Below, in pieces: positions 60,202-64,000 of a DNA stretch of 64,000 nucleotides (position 1 is its first letter; each line of letters starts with the position of its first letter). The translations under genes were made by a program, and so were the position numbers. The notes beneath the pieces are model-generated. The model searched no databases. It worked only from the letters and a program-made list of their open reading frames with translations, and was not told the DNA's origin. The stretch spans positions 124,001-188,000 of the forward strand of contig NZ_JACSNY010000002.1 in the NCBI RefSeq assembly GCF_016902535.1, given 5' to 3'. The DNA is from Anaerotignum lactatifermentans (lineage in GTDB: Bacteria > Bacillota > Clostridia > Lachnospirales > Anaerotignaceae).

Positions 60202-61968
60202 TTAAATCGCCTGATTAAAGGCATTATATACATTCGCGGAAACCTGACCGTTTAACAATAATTTTTGCGCGGCAGTTTCAAAATAGTTCTTTTGAGCCAT
60301 TTCAGGTAATGCGGCACTTTGCAGTCTAAGTGCTTGCAACAAAGCCCACTCCTTATTTACATCATTGCCGCTTCCCGTACTTCCGCCGCTGGAACTGCCG
60401 CTGTAACTTCTGGAAGAGCCGCTGGATCTGCTGCTTGTGCTTGCCTTTAATGCCTGTGCCGCCAGATCGGCCAATTCATAATCCTGCAGCTTTTGCAGAT
60501 AGGATGTGTTGTATCCCATGTTTGCCAATTTGCTGTAATCTCCCATCTGCAGGGCCAATTCGATTTCATACTGCTGCCTTGCCCAATCACTGTCCGCCTG
60601 GCTCAGTTTCAGGTTGTTTTCATACTGGTACTGCTCCCATTCCATCTGCTGTCTAAACTGCTCCTGCTGGAGCTGATAAGCCCGTTCCTGCTGGTAAGCC
60701 TGATAAGCCTGCTGCTGTGCCTGTGCCAGAATATTGCTGATATCAGACTGCGCCTGGGCGTTGGCGTACAATGCGTTCTGATCCATCAGTTCCATCATTT
60801 GCTGTCTGGCCTTTTCGTTGGCATACAGGTTGTTCTGATAGTTTGCCTGCAAACTCAGATCCGCTGTCTCGCTTCCGCCGCCGGAAATGCCATAGGCGGC
60901 CAGCCGCTGAGGCAGTGCCGTTTCTCCCTGTCTCTTGGCGATATATGCCTGTCTGGCAATATCGTCATACTGATCGTTGTTCTGTCCCCTCTGTCCTTCA
61001 ATCTCCGCCAGAGCCAGTTCCAGCTGCGCGTTTCTCGCTTCTACCAAGGGATCATACATACTCATAAACTGTTCCATAATGCTGTCCATCCCTCCTGTTC
61101 CGTCTCCCATGCCGCCAAAATAATAATTGCTCAATGCGCCTCCGTTGAGCATCTCCTGGAAATAGATATTGTCCCTGGGAGAAATCAGCCCATCTCCCGG
61201 TTTCCATGTATCATTTGCGCTGGTCAGTTCCATATCGTACAAACGGTAGTACCCTGTCCCATCATCTTCTGCGTGAATATCCGAGGAATTAAAGGGTTTG
61301 CTCAGGTAATACCATCTGCCGTCCTTTAATTGTGCGGTGTTCACGCCCAAACGCCGCAGCTGGTTTGCATAGTCTTGATTCTGTTGAGCCAGTACCAATT
61401 TATCCGAATCGCTGGCACTGTTCCACATGGCGCTGTTTGCTTCCATAGCACGAATAATACTGTCAATGCTCTGCCTTACAGTGTCATATGCCGTCTGCCC
61501 CATGGTGATCCCTTCGGTATAGTCTTTGTAATTTTGGCTGATACCGCTGTTCACATCTTTTTTCATGTTTCCGTAAATGGCATTGCTTGCGCCATATTTA
61601 TTCTGTCCGGTAGCGTTTAACCAGTCGATTTTGTTCTGCCTTTCTTCTATCAGCTGATTTGCAAGAGCGGTGTTTTTCTCCGCGTTCGCCTTTGCAATGG
61701 CGGCGGCATAGTCCAAATCTTTCTGAAAATACCCACTGGAACCGCTGCTTCCGGAACTTCCGCTGCTGCTCCCCCCTCCGCCGGAACTTCCGGAAGAAGG
61801 CTTGTACCAGCTTTGGCCCTTATATACATCATTGGAATATTTGTTGTTGCCCTGACTTTGCTGCCATTTGATTTTTTCTTCCCGCTCACTGGCAAGCTGC
61901 TGCTTTTTCGCCGGGTCTTTTTCCGCCGCAATCGCCGCTGCATAATCCTTATCTTTCTCAAAAGCCAT
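60202..61968 (-). CDS. Phage protein with DYAAAIA repeats and Gln/Ser-rich regions
   Basis: The 588-residue protein of unknown function has two similar N-terminal units, residues 3-48 and 81-131, each with DYAAAIA, then E(R/E)..KI(K/D)W and GxNKY, separated by a Ser/Gly linker (58-79). The centre (about 300-480) is a long Gln/Tyr-rich helix (QQAYQAYQQERAYQLQQEQF). A second Ser/Gly linker lies near 520-545. The pattern suggests a fibrous or internal virion protein. GGAGG precedes the ATG at 61968. It lies 14 bases before the giant gene. Confidence 0.75.
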   Translation of the reverse strand: MAFEKDKDYAAAIAAEKDPAKKQQLASEREEKIKWQQSQGNNKYSNDVYKGQSWYKPSSGSSGGGGSSSGSSGSSGSSGYFQKDLDYAAAIAKANAEKNTALANQLIEERQNKIDWLNATGQNKYGASNAIYGNMKKDVNSGISQNYKDYTEGITMGQTAYDTVRQSIDSIIRAMEANSAMWNSASDSDKLVLAQQNQDYANQLRRLGVNTAQLKDGRWYYLSKPFNSSDIHAEDDGTGYYRLYDMELTSANDTWKPGDGLISPRDNIYFQEMLNGGALSNYYFGGMGDGTGGMDSIMEQFMSMYDPLVEARNAQLELALAEIEGQRGQNNDQYDDIARQAYIAKRQGETALPQRLAAYGISGGGSETADLSLQANYQNNLYANEKARQQMMELMDQNALYANAQAQSDISNILAQAQQQAYQAYQQERAYQLQQEQFRQQMEWEQYQYENNLKLSQADSDWARQQYEIELALQMGDYSKLANMGYNTSYLQKLQDYELADLAAQALKASTSSRSSGSSRSYSGSSSGGSTGSGNDVNKEWALLQALRLQSAALPEMAQKNYFETAAQKLLLNGQVSANVYNAFNQAI

Positions 61969-62040
61969 TCTCTTTTCCTCCCTTCCAATAAAAAAAGCAG
62001 AGAGAACGTATCATTCTCTCTGCTTCTGTTCCGCGGTTAT

Positions 62041-62652
62041 TTATTTCTTTTTCAATACTGCTGTGTTGCCCTGATTGCCGACTTCGTAACCCAGCGCCGC
62101 CGCCAGATCCCGGATCTTGATATAGTTCGTCCCATCTTTCAAAATCCGTTCTACGGTGTATTCCTTCCCGTCAACAATGATTTTTGCCTTTTCCACCATT
62201 TCCTTTTCCTCCTCATATTCCACGTCTGAGATTTCAAACCAGTGCGTAAAATCCGCCCGGCTCAGTTTATTTTTCCGGCACCCGTAGGCGCTGCCATCCT
62301 CGGCAATGTATTCCCCATTACCGATGTAAATGCCGATATGGCCTTTTTTCCAGACAGCCGCGCCGATAGGCGCTTTGGCAATACTGGAAATGGGATTTAC
62401 CTTTCTGGCCGTGTCATGGTATCCCTGAGAGCTGCGGATAATGCCGGTGGCCCAGGAGATCAAACCCGAGCAGTCACAGCAGACCTTTCCCACCTTGCTT
62501 TTATCGCTGTCCCATACATAATCCCCGTACAGGGATTTCAAATAGTTGTACTTGGCAAGGGTCATGACCTCCCCCTTCATGCCGTATACATATGGCGTCC
62601 CCAGCTTGCTTTTTGCAAAAGCCACCAGTTCCGCCGCCGTTACTTTAGCCAT
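62041..62652 (-). CDS. Phage endolysin, NlpC/P60 peptidase with C-terminal KIIVDGKEY domain
   Basis: The 203-residue protein has an N-terminal NlpC/P60 domain: AFAKSKLGTPYVYG, the catalytic Cys in CCDCSGLISW (C61 after D60) and H105 in KKGHIGIYIGN. These enzymes cut stem-peptide bonds of peptidoglycan. Residues 155-203 (KAKIIVDGKEYTVERILKDG, IRDLAAALGYEV) resemble the copper-amine-oxidase N-terminal-like repeat (stalk domain) often found in clostridial cell-surface proteins, unusual as the targeting part of an endolysin. The ATG at 62652 overlaps the stop of the holin-like gene. Confidence 0.88.
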   Translation of the reverse strand: MAKVTAAELVAFAKSKLGTPYVYGMKGEVMTLAKYNYLKSLYGDYVWDSDKSKVGKVCCDCSGLISWATGIIRSSQGYHDTARKVNPISSIAKAPIGAAVWKKGHIGIYIGNGEYIAEDGSAYGCRKNKLSRADFTHWFEISDVEYEEEKEMVEKAKIIVDGKEYTVERILKDGTNYIKIRDLAAALGYEVGNQGNTAVLKKK

Positions 62653-63035
62653 CAATAGCCAGCCCCCTTTTCCAAAACACCGCTTTCCACATAGGCCGCT
62701 GCCTGTTCATTCTGCGCCAGCATGTTGCGCATCTTATCCAGTGCCTCATCTACCCACATGGCAAAAGTGTCAAAGGAAATTACCGCAGCGACGGCAGGAA
62801 ATCTTTGTACAAACATATCATAGGCCTGCCGCAGCTTCAGCTGGCCTGTGCCGCCGCCCAGCTGTTTTTCCGCCTCCGTCACAGCGTACAGCAGCCATTC
62901 CTTTACCTTTTCCGTCTGCTCCTTTGCCGGCAGTTTGAAAAAGTTCACGCAAACAATAACGGCCATTGCGATCATCACAACAGCCGTAATTACGAAATAC
63001 CAGTTTTCCAGCACAAATTCAATTACTTCCTTCAT
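62652..63035 (-). CDS. Phage holin, LLH-like
   Basis: The 127-residue protein has one N-terminal membrane helix (WYFVITAVVMIAMAVIVCVNFF) followed by LPAKEQTEKVKEWLLYAVTEAEKQLGGGTGQLKLRQAYDMFV and a charged C-terminus, the layout of LLH-family phage holins. It directly precedes and overlaps the endolysin gene, as lysis genes do, and overlaps the upstream 105-residue gene by 17 bases. A holin role is inferred from pattern and position. Confidence 0.8.
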   Translation of the reverse strand: MKEVIEFVLENWYFVITAVVMIAMAVIVCVNFFKLPAKEQTEKVKEWLLYAVTEAEKQLGGGTGQLKLRQAYDMFVQRFPAVAAVISFDTFAMWVDEALDKMRNMLAQNEQAAAYVESGVLEKGAGY

Positions 63036-63336
63036 TCATATTTCTCCTTTCTTCCCGTCTTTTTCGCCGTTCCTCTCTTGCCTGTTTTTCCGCCTCTATG
63101 CGCCGGTCCTGCATGGAGTGAAACCGTTCCGATATTTTCATGAGGCCGCAGATCCCCAGCTCCGTACCGAATACCTTCAGCGATACATCCGCCAACGCGG
63201 AAACATCTATGCCCTTTGCGGCATAAATAAATCCCGTAATTACAATTCCTACGCAAAACAACAGCGAATACACCACAATAGAGGTCATGGTATCGTCATT
63301 GATTTTAAAGCGCCGTTTTCTTTTCCTCTTATACAA
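63019..63336 (-). CDS. Phage membrane protein, 105 residues, possible second holin
   Basis: A very basic start (MYKRKRKRRFK), two membrane helices (about 18-40 and 47-66) and a charged coiled-coil tail (RRIEAEKQAREERRKRREERR). It could be a holin or antiholin next to the LLH-like protein. It overlaps both neighbours. Family not recognised. Confidence 0.65.
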   Translation of the reverse strand: MYKRKRKRRFKINDDTMTSIVVYSLLFCVGIVITGFIYAAKGIDVSALADVSLKVFGTELGICGLMKISERFHSMQDRRIEAEKQAREERRKRREERRNMNEGSN

Positions 63337-63634
63337 ATTTTTCCGCCGCCCTCTCCTCCATAAAATCTTTCCGTTCCCGCTTCACCTTCTTGGCATACTC
63401 GTATTTTTCCTGAAAGCCTTCGTTATCGCTGGTATCATGGTTCTCCCGGATGATTTCAGCCATTTCCAGGCATAAACTCAAACAGGCGTTGATACTGCGC
63501 ATGGCAAAGAGCCACATCCGTTCTTTCTCGTCCTCCGCGTCCTGCCGTTTGCTGTTCTGCTTGTTCACCCATATCATAAAGATCCCAACAGAAACCGGTG
63601 TAATAAAGTCCTTCACCAATTCCATCCAATCCAT
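63329..63634 (-). CDS. Phage membrane protein, 101 residues, BhlA-like layout
   Basis: One N-terminal membrane segment (MDWMELVKDFITPVSVGIFMIWVNKQ) followed by a long charged helix; this resembles small bacteriocin/holin-type proteins such as BhlA in layout only. AGGAGGT precedes the ATG at 63634; the longer frame to 63916 runs across the neighbouring gene and is not supported. It overlaps the next gene by 8 bases. Confidence 0.6.
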   Translation of the reverse strand: MDWMELVKDFITPVSVGIFMIWVNKQNSKRQDAEDEKERMWLFAMRSINACLSLCLEMAEIIRENHDTSDNEGFQEKYEYAKKVKRERKDFMEERAAEKFV

Positions 63635-63644
63635 GGCGCACCTC

Positions 63645-64000
63645 CTATTCCACCTTTTCCCAGCCCTGGGGATAGGCTGACGGCGCCCATACGTTGTTGT
63701 TGATTTTGGAACGATATACAACGCCGTTTTCCGTACAGCAGTTTCCTTCGCTGTAAGGAGAGGTGGATAAGGCGATAAACGGCAGAGCGTGGGCCGGATC
63801 GTCTGACCAGACAAAGCCCCACTGAGCCGGAAGATCCTCCGGTTCCGCCGTGTAAATGCTGGAATCATATTTCTGGAGCAGTCGTACCACTCTTCCGGCG
63901 GTGGACTTGCAGACAAAGCCCACTTTCCGCTCCAGCATATTCATCTTTTCCACTGCCGCCCGGAATTCAGGGATTACCTCTTTTTTTCCGTTCAGCTCCG
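63645..64000 (-). CDS. Phage protein with C-terminal carbohydrate-binding module (5' end outside window)
   Basis: The frame is open to the window edge, so only the last 118 residues are visible. The end (PFIALSTSPYSEGNCCTENG, VYRSKINNNVWAPSAYPQGWEKVE) matches the CBM5/12 chitin-binding-type module used in phage tail and baseplate proteins (xxY..G..V...g.vYr.....n....P.....W..v). It is probably a tail fibre or receptor-binding protein, followed 10 bases later by the lysis genes. Confidence 0.65.
   Translation of the reverse strand, partial: ELNGKKEVIPEFRAAVEKMNMLERKVGFVCKSTAGRVVRLLQKYDSSIYTAEPEDLPAQWGFVWSDDPAHALPFIALSTSPYSEGNCCTENGVVYRSKINNNVWAPSAYPQGWEKVE

Larger units (their letters stand above)
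54965..64000. mobile_element. Prophage, late-gene end (continues beyond the window)
   Basis: A contiguous minus-strand block: a carbohydrate-binding-module protein, three small membrane proteins, an NlpC/P60 endolysin, a 588- and a 1728-residue protein. Start/stop overlaps are tight. The lysis genes and large virion-type proteins lie next to the host junction, so the integrase and early genes should be at the far end. No integrase, terminase, portal or capsid gene is seen in these 9 kb. Confidence 0.8.

Noticed and set aside
63635-63916. N-terminal extension of the 101-residue phage membrane protein
   Set aside because: The extension overlaps the neighbouring gene in another frame, is Pro/Arg-rich, and the AGGAGGT site points to the ATG at 63634.

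Overview
The window comes from a low-to-mid GC, Gram-positive, anaerobic, very probably spore-forming member of the Clostridia (Lachnospiraceae/Anaerotignum-like by gene content). The evidence is a Gram-positive PolC, a T-box leader on leuS, a reverse rubrerythrin under a PerR-type box, a DUF1836 regulator, strong AAGGAGG ribosome sites and SigA promoters, a non-mevalonate isoprenoid cluster joined to polC, and a Cys-rich protein behind a SigK-like promoter. No rRNA, tRNA or CRISPR array was seen.

Layout. 1-3.6 kb: the tail of a radical SAM gene, a zinc-ribbon protein, a 33-residue membrane peptide, and two tandem GAPDH genes with separate promoters; the second has lost the NAD-selecting Asp. 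3.6-7.2 kb: bioY-bioB-bioD-bioA in overlapping order behind a textbook BirA operator. 7.2-11.6 kb: a nucleoside phosphorylase divergent from an operon of a split DMT (YdcZ) transporter, a PfkB kinase, a flavin reductase and a zinc alcohol dehydrogenase. 11.9-13.3 kb: a DUF1836 regulator divergent from a hemolysin III-like membrane protein, with two inverted copies of one operator placed on the two promoters. 13.3-19.1 kb: T-box-leuS, an Sfp-type phosphopantetheinyl transferase, an M23 peptidase and a sugar acetyltransferase. 19.5-23.2 kb: a PreP-like M16 protease and reverse rubrerythrin.

23.3-34.8 kb (minus strand): pyrH-frr-uppS-cdsA-dxr-rseP, then ispG-polC and a small anchored protein; this is housekeeping for RNA, ribosome recycling, undecaprenyl carrier, lipid and DNA synthesis. 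35-37.2 kb: a KdpDE-like two-component pair without kdpFABC. 37.4-46.7 kb (minus strand): a pentose locus with a ROK repressor, ChvE-type binding protein, ABC ATPase and permease, xylulokinase, a cupin (DUF4867) and a FucI/AraA-fold isomerase. No XylA is present, so isomerisation to the ketose is probably done by one of the last two. 46.9-54.5 kb: ferritin, a CorC-like CBS protein, a TIM-barrel protein, glyA, a Cys-rich coat-type protein, luxS, an HD hydrolase and homoserine dehydrogenase.

54.7-64 kb: the late end of a prophage. It abuts the 3' fragment of a polysaccharide deacetylase gene that appears to be split by the insertion. The prophage genes run inward on the minus strand: a protein with a carbohydrate-binding module, three small membrane (holin-type) proteins, an NlpC/P60 endolysin, a 588-residue Gln/Ser-rich protein and a 1728-residue giant protein.

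Most notable leads: the prophage/deacetylase junction, the DUF1836 operator pair, the xylA-less pentose operon with two candidate isomerases, the repeated motif flanking the ROK gene, and the Cys-rich protein with its SigK-like promoter. All coordinates and motifs were read by eye; family names rest on recognised sequence patterns, not on database searches.
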